64,000 nucleotides of DNA from Flavobacterium glaciei (GCF_003350545.1 NZ_QQBA01000007.1:100099-164098), one strand, 5' to 3'; shown: positions 45,140 through 53,583, numbered from the stretch's first letter. Translations and numbers: made by a program. The notes: generated by a model from the sequence alone, not told the origin.

Positions 45140-45457
45140 TTACTTTGTGCTTTTTACCTCATTTTCAGGAACAAGCTCCGTTAATTTCATTCCGCATTTT
45201 GGACATTTGTCATTCAAATTACCTTGAACTTCAGGATGCATCGGACAAGCATAAACTGCCGCTTTGTTTTTCATCATCTCAGCATCATTGCTCATCATCG
45301 TAGAATCATTATCCATCATTTTAGTGGAGTCAGTATTCATCATAGTAGAATTATCATCCATCATGTGAGAATCATTTGTTGTGTTTTCATTGTTCTTTTG
45401 GTTACAGGAAACCATAACTGTAGCAGTAATTAGTGCTAAAAAAAGTATTTTTTTCAT
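45140..45457 (-). CDS. HMBD lipoprotein, Met/Asp-rich
   Basis: A 105-residue lipoprotein with lipobox VSC (Cys18). Its middle is a run of MMDDNSTMM-type units (residues about 32-65), resembling methionine-rich copper-binding tracts. The C-terminal heavy-metal-binding domain is ACPMHPEVQGNLNDKCPKCGMKLTEL. It is probably a periplasmic or outer-membrane copper buffer. It lies between the P-ATPase and a second HMBD lipoprotein whose first 20 residues are nearly the same, suggesting duplication of the signal region. Confidence 0.85.
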   Translation of the reverse strand: MKKILFLALITATVMVSCNQKNNENTTNDSHMMDDNSTMMNTDSTKMMDNDSTMMSNDAEMMKNKAAVYACPMHPEVQGNLNDKCPKCGMKLTELVPENEVKSTK

Positions 45458-45565
45458 CTTATTTATTTATTAATTGTAGAATAATTTCTACTCAGAAAAG
45501 GTACCAAAAATTGTATCCAAACAGTTGTGATTTTATTTTTCTTAATTACAAAATTCACATATATA

Positions 45566-46303
45566 TTAGAGAAACGTTTGTACTAATTTACCACAATTCA
45601 ACATTTCAGAACCGTAATATGGGTTAATAACTTCTTTGGTCTCAGTAATCCAATATCCTGTTTTTCCGTCGCCAAACATTGGACAATAATCCTGATATAC
45701 CGTTTGTTTTGTACCAAATGTCTTTATTAAACCATAAACATCTTTGCTTAACAAGGAGAAATAATCTCTTTGGTGCTCCATATTCCCTGCATTATCACTG
45801 ATATGTTTCACGTGCGCTTTGGCATCAGCCACAAAACCATTGTATGTGTTTTTTAATTTGGCATCCAAAGAACTTGAAACGCTGTTATCCAAAGTGGTAA
45901 TTAATTTTTTTGCTTCAGCAGCGGCTTCTTTTGAATCGTCTTTTGTTAATGCATTTTTAATTTTGAGATACTGAGAAGCAATAGCATCCGTTTGAAAAGT
46001 AGCTTTATCAGCATTTCTTGTTTTTACCATTGTAGTTGGTTCTTCCTTATCATCAGCTCCAGAAATAGAAGTTGCCTTTTTTTCAGTTAAAGTTGTTGGC
46101 ATCACTTTTTCAGTTAATTCCATTCCGCATTCAGGACAATCACTGTCGGCTATACCTGTAATTTCAGAATGCATAGGACAGGAGAATAATTCAGTTGTTT
46201 TTTCTGTTTTCTCAGAATTTAAAATTGATTTATCTTTATTTTTTTGATTACAAGAAACCGTTAGGACAGTCGCTATCAGAGTCAAAAATAGTATTTTTTT
46301 CAT
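45566..46303 (-). CDS. HMBD-DUF3347 lipoprotein
   Basis: A 245-residue lipoprotein (lipobox VSC, Cys18). An HMBD, CPMHSEITGIADSDCPECGMEL, occupies residues about 41-62, and a DUF3347 helical domain about 105-245. It ends YCPMFGDGKTGYWITE...VINPYYGSEMLNCG, the conserved DUF3347 C-terminal motif with Cys, Met and Tyr residues that could bind metal. A paralogue with the same ending is at 48214. DUF3347 occurs next to CusB-like efflux components; its function is not settled. Confidence 0.87.
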   Translation of the reverse strand: MKKILFLTLIATVLTVSCNQKNKDKSILNSEKTEKTTELFSCPMHSEITGIADSDCPECGMELTEKVMPTTLTEKKATSISGADDKEEPTTMVKTRNADKATFQTDAIASQYLKIKNALTKDDSKEAAAEAKKLITTLDNSVSSSLDAKLKNTYNGFVADAKAHVKHISDNAGNMEHQRDYFSLLSKDVYGLIKTFGTKQTVYQDYCPMFGDGKTGYWITETKEVINPYYGSEMLNCGKLVQTFL

Positions 46304-46376
46304 TGTATTTTTTTGTAATTAAATTTGCTGCTATTTAAATCAGCTATTCACTGTTATTGTTTTTAGTTCTTACGAT

Positions 46377-47186
46377 TTATTTTAGTAAATTGAAGAAGTT
46401 ATATTCTAAATTTAAATAAAATCCATTTGGTGCAGACCGCAGCATAGAACTGTATAATTCTTGTCTATATGCAACATCAATTCGTGCTTGGCTGTTTATG
46501 ATAAATTGAATAGAAGGCACAATATCTAAATATGATTTCCCATTTTCGTTTAATGTCTGCCCAACAAATTCAAGCATTGTATTAATATTTGTTTGTTTAA
46601 AATTTGTGTATTTTTTTGGGTACATCAATCTTCCTAACGAAACAGTATAATTGGTTGCATTATCACTTTGTGTTTCAGGAAATCTGTAATCAGGTTTATT
46701 GTCAAGTGCTTTTTCAAAACTAACAGAAGCACTAATAGCTACTTTTTTAATAAGCTGAGTAGCCACGATACCAGTTTCAAAACCAGTATTATGCCCCATA
46801 ATTTCTATTTGTTCTTGGTGAATATCGGCATTATTAAAACTATACCTTCCAAATGCTGCCATCCTAAAATGACTATGCAAATCATCCGTGGAAAGGAAAC
46901 GATATTTTGTATAAAAACTGGCACCTTCAGTTACCAATTGATTACTTCTATTGCTTACAAACATGGATGTTCTGACCATCAAATTTTTATTAATTCCAAA
47001 AGTAACTTCAGGCATGAGATGATAACTATATCCTGGTTTAAATTGCTCTTTAAAAATAGATTGTCCCAAACGAATTCCTAATGAACCCGCAGGAACATTA
47101 CTTGCTGGATCAGTGACTACAAAAAGCTCTTGAGCAGTTATGCCCTGAATAAAAAAAAGCGTAAATACGATTACTAATTTTCTCAT
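46377..47186 (-). CDS. Predicted outer-membrane protein of the copper locus
   Basis: A 269-residue protein with a signal peptide (MRKLVIVFTLFFIQGITAQ), a SNVPAGSLGIRLGQSIFKE segment and many alternating strands (YHLMPEVTFGINKNLMVRTSMFVSNR), ending in FYLNLEYNFFNLLK. This suggests a 10- to 12-stranded barrel. Its ATG overlaps the stop of the upstream HMA gene by one base (TAATG), so translation is coupled. I know similar proteins from Bacteroidota copper clusters, without a tested role; metal passage across the outer membrane is a guess. Confidence 0.75.
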   Translation of the reverse strand: MRKLVIVFTLFFIQGITAQELFVVTDPASNVPAGSLGIRLGQSIFKEQFKPGYSYHLMPEVTFGINKNLMVRTSMFVSNRSNQLVTEGASFYTKYRFLSTDDLHSHFRMAAFGRYSFNNADIHQEQIEIMGHNTGFETGIVATQLIKKVAISASVSFEKALDNKPDYRFPETQSDNATNYTVSLGRLMYPKKYTNFKQTNINTMLEFVGQTLNENGKSYLDIVPSIQFIINSQARIDVAYRQELYSSMLRSAPNGFYLNLEYNFFNLLK

Positions 47187-47716
47187 TAAATTACAGTTTT
47201 AATATGGTAATCATCTTCATTTTCTAATGGATATGAAGTAGTTTTTGAAAAGGTTTTCAGCAGTTTTTTATACTCTTTTTGAGTTACATAACCTTTGTCA
47301 AATATTTTCATTTTTGTTTCTCCATTACTTTTTTTGACTTCCCCATTCAATAAAACGAAAGTGGAACCGTTTAATGAAAAGGTATTATCACCTTTTATTG
47401 TTAAGCTTTCTGTAGGTACAGAAATTATTAATGACCCGATAAAAAAGCCAGCTTTTTCAACACCTTCTTTTAATACTCTTGGCATTATTTTACTTTCTTT
47501 TTTAAAATAAACCGTGAAGGTATTCGTATTCAAATCAGTACTTACACTATCCACGCCAACAGTTGCTTTCAATTGTTTGTTTATAGCATTGGAACACATA
47601 GAACACGTTAAACCTGTGGCTATTATCTCTGCTTTTGAGATTTGAGAATATGATTTAAAGCTTGTTATTAATAGAAAACAAGCAATACCAATGAATTTTA
47701 AATTTATATTTTTCAT
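47186..47716 (-). CDS. Exported heavy-metal-associated (HMA) domain protein
   Basis: The 176-residue product has a signal sequence (about 1-24) and an HMA-like domain with the metal site GLTCSMCSNAINKQL (Cys38, Cys41). After it comes a second, unrecognised domain (residues about 100-176) rich in charged residues. A ferredoxin-like metal carrier outside the cytoplasm is the likely role, passing copper to the neighbouring barrel. It is translationally coupled to the outer-membrane gene and follows the TlpA-like gene by 6 bases. Confidence 0.85.
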   Translation of the reverse strand: MKNINLKFIGIACFLLITSFKSYSQISKAEIIATGLTCSMCSNAINKQLKATVGVDSVSTDLNTNTFTVYFKKESKIMPRVLKEGVEKAGFFIGSLIISVPTESLTIKGDNTFSLNGSTFVLLNGEVKKSNGETKMKIFDKGYVTQKEYKKLLKTFSKTTSYPLENEDDYHIKTVI

Positions 47717-47722
47717 TTTACT

Positions 47723-48193
47723 TTATTTTTTTATTTGAGTTATTATTTCTTCCACCGTTGGGTTAATGGCAACTAATTTTCCTGATGCATCAAACAGATA
47801 CGAATTAGGTAATTCTTCTACTCCAAAAAGCAGCGCTGATTTTGAATCAAAACCTTTTAAATCAATTAATTGCTCATAAGTTAATTTATCCTTTTGTATG
47901 GCAGTTATCCATTTCGTTTTATTGGTATCGAGTGATATTCCAACAATTTCGAAGTTGTTATTTTTAAATTGATTGTATAAAGGAGCTAACTTTTTATTTG
48001 CCACTCTACATGGCGCGCACCAAGATGCCCAAAAGTCAATCAAGACCATTTTCCCTCTCAACGAAGCTAAATTTACGGCTGTCTCTTTATCATTCTTGAG
48101 TTCAAAGTCAGGCAAACTATCTCCAATCTTCATTTGAGCAGTTGCTGTTGATACACTGATTATCAAAATGAATAGCAACATTATTTTTCTCAT
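47723..48193 (-). CDS. TlpA-like periplasmic thioredoxin
   Basis: The ATG at 48193 gives a signal peptide (MRKIMLLFILIISVSTATAQ) and a 156-residue protein. The thioredoxin fold is marked by LIDFWASWCAPCRV (Cys59, Cys62), and the cis-Pro is in VEELPNSYLFD. The family reduces periplasmic disulfides, for example in cytochrome maturation or to keep metal-binding cysteines reduced. Sitting among HMA and HMBD genes 7 bases from the next gene, it probably keeps their CxxC sites reduced. Confidence 0.92.
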   Translation of the reverse strand: MRKIMLLFILIISVSTATAQMKIGDSLPDFELKNDKETAVNLASLRGKMVLIDFWASWCAPCRVANKKLAPLYNQFKNNNFEIVGISLDTNKTKWITAIQKDKLTYEQLIDLKGFDSKSALLFGVEELPNSYLFDASGKLVAINPTVEEIITQIKK

Positions 48194-48213
48194 ATTAAAT
48201 TCCTTTAAAATGA

Positions 48214-49086
48214 TTATTGAATCGTTTCGACTGTTTTTCCACAAGTCATCATTTGAGAACCGTAATATGGATTCTTAACAGCACTCTCTTTGCTCAACCA
48301 GTTTGCGCCTTTGCCATCATTAGCCATAGGACAAAACTGAAGATAAACTGGAGTCTCATATTTAGCAACTTTTATCAATTCGTACATTGATTTTGAAAAA
48401 GGAATAAAAATTTCTCTTTGACGTTCAATATCCTGAGTTTCCGAAATATTCTTGCCATCAGCCATTAAACCTTTCATTTCTTTCATCCAGATCATGTGAA
48501 CATCCATAGCAAGTTCATCCATTTTTACTGCATTTAATGCTGTAAGAACGTCTTTAGCTAAAGTAGCAGCAACTTTTCCATCCGTTTTTACCAAAGCATC
48601 TTTCAAAAGAAAATAGGTATCAAAAACAACTTTTAATTTATTATCTACTTGTTGTTTTGCAACTGTGGCATCAGAATGATTGGCGTGGTTTGCGTGATTC
48701 TCTGTAGTAGTTTCCATTTTCATCTCTGTAGAAACAGCAACTTTTGCTTCTCTATCATATTGACAACATCCATGTAATGCATCGTAAGTAGCATCAGGAG
48801 CAAGAAATTTATCACTGTCGTAACCTGCTAAAGCAATGCGTTTCAAAATCTCGTCCTGACTGGTTTTACTTGAATCATATGTAAGTGTTGCCATTTTTGT
48901 GTCCTTATCCCAATCGACTTTCGCAAGTTTTTTAACGTTTCCGGCAGTTTCTATTTTGGTTTTGCACATACCACAGTTACCGTATATTTTTACCGTTTCT
49001 GTTTTGCTGTTTTTTATTTGCGCGCTTGCAATTGTAACTGAAAGCAATAATATAATTGCCATCAATAATTTTTTTATTGAGTTCAT
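48214..49086 (-). CDS. HMA-DUF3347 exported protein
   Basis: ATG at 49086 gives a 290-residue protein with a signal peptide (about 1-23). An HMA domain with YGNCGMCKTKIE (Cys38, Cys41) is followed by a HGCCQYD cysteine pair, a His/Asn-rich linker (NHANHANHSD) and a C-terminal DUF3347 domain ending CPMANDGKGANWLS...VKNPYYGSQMMTCG. It therefore combines two metal-associated domains that are split between two genes elsewhere in the locus. It is upstream of the TlpA-like gene by 20 bases and likely co-transcribed. Confidence 0.88.
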   Translation of the reverse strand: MNSIKKLLMAIILLLSVTIASAQIKNSKTETVKIYGNCGMCKTKIETAGNVKKLAKVDWDKDTKMATLTYDSSKTSQDEILKRIALAGYDSDKFLAPDATYDALHGCCQYDREAKVAVSTEMKMETTTENHANHANHSDATVAKQQVDNKLKVVFDTYFLLKDALVKTDGKVAATLAKDVLTALNAVKMDELAMDVHMIWMKEMKGLMADGKNISETQDIERQREIFIPFSKSMYELIKVAKYETPVYLQFCPMANDGKGANWLSKESAVKNPYYGSQMMTCGKTVETIQ

Positions 49087-49241
49087 TGTATAAATAATTT
49101 TGAGGTGAATTAGTCGCAAAAATTTAAAAAACATTAGCTTATTTCGCTGTGTTTTAAATTGTAGTCGACTAAAAATTAATGTTTAAAAAAGCATAAAAAT
49201 GCTAAGAAAAAGACAGTCTTTTGGCTGTCAGAAAAAGAAAT

Positions 49242-49613
49242 TTAGCTTATTTTAGGTGGAAGCCAAATAGAACGGAAATCCGAGGAAATAAAAATTTCCG
49301 AGTAATAATAATTTTGTTTTTCAGTCGAAAAACTAAAAATTTGATTGTTTAATTCAGTGTAAACCGTAGAAGTCAAACCTAATTGAAAGGACGAAGCACT
49401 GCAAGTAAGGTCTTTACATGCACCTTTGCATCCGTCATGTGATCTTTCATTCTGATTTTTTTCTTTCTTACAACAGTCTTTTTTGTCTTTTTCTGATGTA
49501 GATTCTTTTTTACAACATGCCATCTCCGTTTTTGTTGCACATGCAAAAGCTTCACTTGGCATCATAAAGAAGCCAAGCATAACTAATAGTATTGTGTAAA
49601 ACTTTTTAGACAT
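49242..49613 (-). CDS. Cysteine-rich exported protein leading the copper locus
   Basis: A 123-residue protein with a signal sequence and eight cysteines between residues 25 and 71, mostly as CC pairs in a Lys/Glu-rich stretch (ACCKKES, DCCKKEK, GCKGACKDLTC). The C-terminal third is a short non-Cys segment ending FRSIWLPPKIS. The pattern suggests metal scavenging or sensing in the periplasm. It is the first gene of the minus-strand copper group, with a -7 element and a palindrome directly upstream. I know no named family. Confidence 0.75.
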   Translation of the reverse strand: MSKKFYTILLVMLGFFMMPSEAFACATKTEMACCKKESTSEKDKKDCCKKEKNQNERSHDGCKGACKDLTCSASSFQLGLTSTVYTELNNQIFSFSTEKQNYYYSEIFISSDFRSIWLPPKIS

Positions 49614-49634
49614 TGTTTATCTGATATATAAATA

Positions 49635-49679
49635 CAAAGGTATAAAAATTAACAAATACTGTGAATTAATTGATTCACA
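49635..49679 (-). promoter_or_regulatory. Promoter and candidate operator of the copper locus
   Basis: On the minus strand TACCTTTG (49642-49635) is a consensus -7 element 22 bp from the ATG. Upstream, TGTGAAT-TAATTG-ATTCACA (49660-49679) has perfect 7-bp arms and covers the -33 region, where a metal-responsive regulator could bind. No regulator gene is adjacent. Confidence 0.55.
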
Positions 49680-49701
49680 AATAGATGTTAAAAATATTTT
49701 T

Positions 49702-50046
49702 TTACTTTCCTTCTCCTAACAATCCATTCATTATAGACTGTAAAACGGACAATATGATACTAAAAAATAAGGCTGTCCAAAATGTATCGACGCTAAATCC
49801 GCCCACAATTTTGGTACACAACAATATCATAAGCGCATTGATGACCAATAAAAACAATCCTAAAGTAATAATGGTAACTGGTAATGTAAGTATTACCAAT
49901 ATAGGTTTGATAAATATGTTAAGTAAACCAAGAACTATAGCTACTATCAAAGCGGTCGTAAAACTAGCCACATGTACACCTGGCATAAAGTGAGCAATCA
50001 ATAATACTAAACCTGATGTAATAAGGATTCTAAGTAATAGATTCAT
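49702..50046 (-). CDS. Phage-holin-superfamily IV (DUF, PF04020-like) membrane protein
   Basis: The 114-residue protein consists of four hydrophobic helices separated by short loops, with the pattern GLLNIFIKPILVILTLPVTIITLGLFLLVINALMILL (shown in part) and an early MNLLLRILITSGLVLLIAHFMPGV. This is the phage holin family 4 / YvlD type, present in many bacteria that are not lysogens. The role is unknown, likely in the inner membrane. It precedes the copper-locus promoter by 23 bp on the same strand, without a visible terminator. Confidence 0.88.
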   Translation of the reverse strand: MNLLLRILITSGLVLLIAHFMPGVHVASFTTALIVAIVLGLLNIFIKPILVILTLPVTIITLGLFLLVINALMILLCTKIVGGFSVDTFWTALFFSIILSVLQSIMNGLLGEGK

Positions 50047-50100
50047 AATTTTTTATTTTAAAATTTAAATAAATGTAAGTAAAATTTAAATCTGATTAAT

Positions 50101-50859
50101 TTATTTTAAGAAAGAAGTGGCTTTTTGGTAAAATTCAGCCGGGTTTTCGGCATGAAGCCAATGTCCTGCGTTAGCAATTGTTTCGATAATTGAAACCGGG
50201 AAATGCTGTTTTATATTTTCGAAATCACTATCCAAAATATATTTGGAATTTCCTCCACGAATGAACAACGTGGATTTTTCGAAAATTGCATTCTCGGGTA
50301 GCGGAATTCCTATTTCATCTATTTTATGATTGAAAACTGCCAAGTTAAAACGGAATGCCAATTGCCCCGGCTCTTGCCAAAATAAATTTTTCATTAAGAA
50401 TTGTCTGGTTCCAAAATCAGGAATGTACTTTTCCATAATTTCTTCAACATCGCCTCGACTTGGTTTTATTGAAAAATCTACCGCATTTAATCCCGCCAAA
50501 ATATCCTGATGGTGTTGCGGATAAAATTTAGGCCCAATATCAGCCACTATTAATTTATCTACTAATTCCGGATGAGTCGTTGCTAAAAGCATGGCTACTT
50601 TCCCGCCCATCGAGTGTCCTATAATATTGATATTTTCTAATTTATGAGCTTGGCAATACTCGTAAACATCTTGCGCCATGATTTCATAGCTAAACTCTTC
50701 TGTATGTATGCTTCGTCCATGGTTGCGTAAATCGAGAATATGAACTTGAAAATCAGTCGCAAATTGCGTTCCGAGGGTTTTCCAATTATCAGACATTCCT
50801 AAGAATCCGTGGAGAATTAAAAGTGGTTTTCCTGAGCCTTCTATTTTTGCAAAAAGCAT
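50101..50859 (-). CDS. Alpha/beta-hydrolase (YbfF-like esterase)
   Basis: A 252-residue cytoplasmic hydrolase. The oxyanion loop HGFLGMSDNW (17-26), the nucleophile elbow GHSMGGKVA with Ser83, an acid in the LIVADIGP to FIRGGNSKYI region and the catalytic His in AGHWLHAENP are all in order. The short cap and DLRNHGRS segment match the YbfF subgroup of acyl-hydrolases that act on short acyl esters or acyl-CoA. The substrate is not determined. It follows pdxJ on the same strand across a palindromic repeat. Confidence 0.9.
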   Translation of the reverse strand: MLFAKIEGSGKPLLILHGFLGMSDNWKTLGTQFATDFQVHILDLRNHGRSIHTEEFSYEIMAQDVYEYCQAHKLENINIIGHSMGGKVAMLLATTHPELVDKLIVADIGPKFYPQHHQDILAGLNAVDFSIKPSRGDVEEIMEKYIPDFGTRQFLMKNLFWQEPGQLAFRFNLAVFNHKIDEIGIPLPENAIFEKSTLFIRGGNSKYILDSDFENIKQHFPVSIIETIANAGHWLHAENPAEFYQKATSFLK

Positions 50860-50897
50860 ATAATTTTAGATTTTAACGTTATAATTTAAATTACAAA

Positions 50898-50955
50898 CCA
50901 CTAAGAAATTAAGATAGATTAAGAGTAAAGCTTAATAACCTTAATTTCTTAATGG
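50898..50955. repeat. Fourth copy of the AT-rich palindromic element
   Basis: CCACTAAGAAATTAAG (50898-50913) is nearly the reverse complement of CTTAATTTCTTAATGG (50940-50955; 15 of 16). It shares both boxes with the tandem triplet at 26082-26302, and lies between pdxJ and the hydrolase gene. Confidence 0.7.
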
Positions 50956-50964
50956 CTAATAAAA

Positions 50965-51678
50965 CTATTTTAATTTTTGCAAATACATATTTACCACATT
51001 ATCCAAGCCTAAATAAATAGCTTCGGAAATTAGCGCGTGACCTATAGAGACTTCCAATAATCCAGGAATGTTTTGTTTAAAAAACTGAATATTATCTAAA
51101 CTTAAATCATGACCCGCGTTGATTCCTAATCCAAGTTCATTCGCCAAAATGGCTGATTCTGTATACGGCAAAATTCCGTTTTGATTTCCTAAACCGTATT
51201 GATGTGCAAATGCTTCGGTATACAGTTCGATTCTTTCTGTTCCAATTTTTTTTGCACCTTCAATCATTTCCAGAACAGGATCTACAAAAATAGAAGTTCT
51301 GATTCCGTTGCGTTGAAATTCCTGAACAATTTCGGTCAAATATGCTTGATGCCTTATCGTATCCCAACCAGCATTAGAGGTAATGGCATCAACTGCGTCT
51401 GGCACCAAAGTCACTTGAGTCGGTTTTATTTCGAGTACAAGATCAATAAATGTTTTCTCTGGATTACCTTCAATATTATATTCGGTATAAACGACAGACT
51501 TTAAATCTCGTGCATCTTGATAGCGGATGTGACGCTCATCCGGACGAGGATGAATGGTGATTCCTTCAGCTCCAAACTTTTGAATGTCAGCGGCAACTTT
51601 TAATAAATCGGGAACATTTCCTCCGCGCGCATTACGTAAAGTGGCTATTTTATTGATATTTACACTTAATTTTGTCAT
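50965..51678 (-). CDS. pdxJ: Pyridoxine 5'-phosphate synthase
   Basis: PdxJ condenses 1-deoxyxylulose 5-phosphate with aminoacetone phosphate derivative to make pyridoxine 5'-phosphate (DXP-dependent vitamin B6 route). The 237-residue TIM barrel begins LSVNINKIATLRNARGG, with the pocket motifs GITIHPRPDERHIR (about 35-48), VTLVPDA, RTSIFVDP, IELYTEAFAHQ and GLGINAGHDLSLDN. The final IGHALISEAIYLGL carries the phosphate-binding loop. It is divergent from the CBS-domain gene, sharing a 114-bp promoter region. Confidence 0.96.
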   Translation of the reverse strand: MTKLSVNINKIATLRNARGGNVPDLLKVAADIQKFGAEGITIHPRPDERHIRYQDARDLKSVVYTEYNIEGNPEKTFIDLVLEIKPTQVTLVPDAVDAITSNAGWDTIRHQAYLTEIVQEFQRNGIRTSIFVDPVLEMIEGAKKIGTERIELYTEAFAHQYGLGNQNGILPYTESAILANELGLGINAGHDLSLDNIQFFKQNIPGLLEVSIGHALISEAIYLGLDNVVNMYLQKLK

Positions 51679-51718
51679 TGAAACGTATTTTTATTTTGAT
51701 ACTACTATTTACTTGGAA

Positions 51719-51760
51719 CAAAAATACAAAGTAAAACTTAGGAGTTTTTGCTTATTTTTG
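51719..51760. promoter_or_regulatory. Divergent -7 elements for pdxJ and the CBS-domain gene
   Basis: On the minus strand TATTTTTG occupies 51726-51719 (pdxJ). On the plus strand TATTTTTG lies at 51753-51760 (CBS gene). No good -33 TTG is at the ideal spacing in either. Confidence 0.45.
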
Positions 51761-51792
51761 ATTATTTTGCATGAAATATTGCCAATTGATTT

Positions 51793-52452
51793 ATGACAGA
51801 AATTACAGAATATATAACTAATGACTTTAAAGCCATTGACAGCCAAGATTCTATTGCGGCAGTACAAGACTTTTTTAGTGATTTACACTTTTCACATTTC
51901 CCAATTGTTGAAGAGGGAGTTTACATAGGCAGTATTGCATCCGAAGACATAGAGACTTTTGACAGTGATAAAAAAGCATCTGATTATCGATTTACACTTG
52001 AAGGATTTTTTACTAGAACAAACACTATGTGGCTAGATGTTTTAGAAGTTTTCGCAAAAAATCATACTAATTTGGTCCCAGTTTTAGACGAAAACAATGC
52101 CTATGTTGGCTATTATGAAATAGAGGATGTTATGAAGTTTTTTCATGAAACCCCCTTTTTGAAAGAACCAGGTGGTATCATTGTTGTCAAAAAAGGAGTC
52201 TTAGATTACTCTATGAGCCAGATTACTCAAATTATAGAGAGCAATAACGGAAAACTTTTAGGGATGTTCATCTCTGAAGCAGATGTTGATAGCGTTGAAG
52301 TAACTTTGAAAATAACTTTGGGACCAATGAATGAAATCATACAGACTTTTAGAAGGTATAATTATGAAATCATATCAGAACATCAAGAAGATGATTATAT
52401 CAATAATTTAAAAGAACGCTCTGATTATTTAGACAAATACCTTAATATATAG
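51793..52452 (+). CDS. CBS-domain protein
   Basis: A 219-residue cytoplasmic protein. Two CBS motifs form one Bateman module in residues about 1-125 (SIAAVQDFFSDLHFSHFPIVEEGVYIGSIASEDI, then VLEVFAKNHTNLVPVLDENNAYVGYYEIEDV), probably binding an adenosyl ligand. The C-terminal 90 residues have ACT-like features (GGIIVVKKGVLDYSMSQITQIIESNNGKLLG). The combination suggests a small sensor. It lies 78 bp upstream of nadK on the same strand; this CBS-nadK order is common in Flavobacteriia, so co-transcription is likely. Confidence 0.88.
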   Translation: MTEITEYITNDFKAIDSQDSIAAVQDFFSDLHFSHFPIVEEGVYIGSIASEDIETFDSDKKASDYRFTLEGFFTRTNTMWLDVLEVFAKNHTNLVPVLDENNAYVGYYEIEDVMKFFHETPFLKEPGGIIVVKKGVLDYSMSQITQIIESNNGKLLGMFISEADVDSVEVTLKITLGPMNEIIQTFRRYNYEIISEHQEDDYINNLKERSDYLDKYLNI

Positions 52453-52530
52453 TTTAGATTTAACCGGTTACTTGTGTATCCTATTAAATGCTAAAACAGA
52501 CATATCAACATAAAAAGATTAAGCAAAAAG

Positions 52531-53415
52531 ATGAAAGTAGCTATCTACGGTCAATATTATCAAAACAGTACAGAACCCATCATAAACGACATCTTTGTTT
52601 TTTTTAACAAAAACAATGTAGAGATGATTATCGAATCTCATTTTTTGTTGATGCTTAATGAACGGAAGATAGTAGAAAATAAATATAAAACTTTTACATC
52701 ACACACAGAACTAGATTCTAGTTTTGACATGTTGATAAGTATTGGTGGAGACGGAACTATATTGAGAGCCGCGACACTAGTGCGAGATTCTGGGATACCA
52801 ATTCTAGGTATAAATGCCGGCAGGCTTGGTTTTTTAGCAACCGTTCAAAAAGAGAATATCGCTGAATTTATGCAATTTGTTATCGATAAAAAATACACGA
52901 TTTCCAAGAGAGCTTTACTAAGCTTGACATGTTCGCCTCCCAATGAAGCAATAGAAGAAATCAATTTTGCAATGAATGAAATCACGGTCAGTCGAAAAGA
53001 CACGACTTCAATGATTACGATTGACACCTATTTGAATGATGAATTTTTGAATTCCTACTGGGCTGACGGACTGATTATTTCTACACCAACGGGTTCTACC
53101 GGATATTCCTTGAGTTGTGGCGGACCTATTTTGACACCTGATGTAAAAAGCTTAGTCATTACTCCAATAGCACCGCATAATCTTACCGCAAGACCGCTTG
53201 TAGTTCCTGACGAAACTGAAATCAGATTGAAAGTTTCAGGAAGAGAAGAAAATTATCTCGTATCCTTAGATTCAAGAGTAACTTCAATAAAAAACGAATC
53301 AATTTTGATTTTAAAGAAAACACCCTTCCAGATAAACATGGTAGAAATTCCTGAGGAAACTTTCTTAAAAACACTTCGCAGCAAATTACTTTGGGGACAA
53401 GACAAGCGGAATTAA
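52531..53415 (+). CDS. nadK: NAD kinase
   Basis: NadK phosphorylates NAD to NADP. The 294-residue protein has the ATP-binding GGDGT motif at 72-76, the LGINAGRLGFLA segment (about 93-104), the conserved NE/D region (FAMNEITVSR) and TPTGSTGYSLSCGGP with the glycine-rich NAD site near residue 190. The C-terminal LTARPLVVPDETEI is typical. It starts 78 bp after the CBS gene and ends before the envelope operon promoter. Confidence 0.96.
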   Translation: MKVAIYGQYYQNSTEPIINDIFVFFNKNNVEMIIESHFLLMLNERKIVENKYKTFTSHTELDSSFDMLISIGGDGTILRAATLVRDSGIPILGINAGRLGFLATVQKENIAEFMQFVIDKKYTISKRALLSLTCSPPNEAIEEINFAMNEITVSRKDTTSMITIDTYLNDEFLNSYWADGLIISTPTGSTGYSLSCGGPILTPDVKSLVITPIAPHNLTARPLVVPDETEIRLKVSGREENYLVSLDSRVTSIKNESILILKKTPFQINMVEIPEETFLKTLRSKLLWGQDKRN

Positions 53416-53536
53416 ATCAATTTATTCTCCAACTATACGATTTTATCAATTTTTCCCGTTTTAATCAAACAAATACTCATAAAGTGTTAGTTAGCTCGCT
53501 AATTATTAAAAAAACACACATTTAACTTAATGGGTA

Positions 53537-53565
53537 TTGAATCGAATTGATAATTATTATATTTG
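53537..53565 (+). promoter_or_regulatory. Promoter of the DUF6089-uppS-bamA operon
   Basis: TTG (53537-53539), an 18-bp spacer and TATATTTG (53558-53565) followed by CACGC fit the Bacteroidota consensus. The spacer contains TGATAATTATTATAT, which matches 13 of 15 Fur-box positions; this is AT-rich and may be chance. Confidence 0.6.
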
Positions 53566-53583
53566 CACGCAATTTTTGATTTA

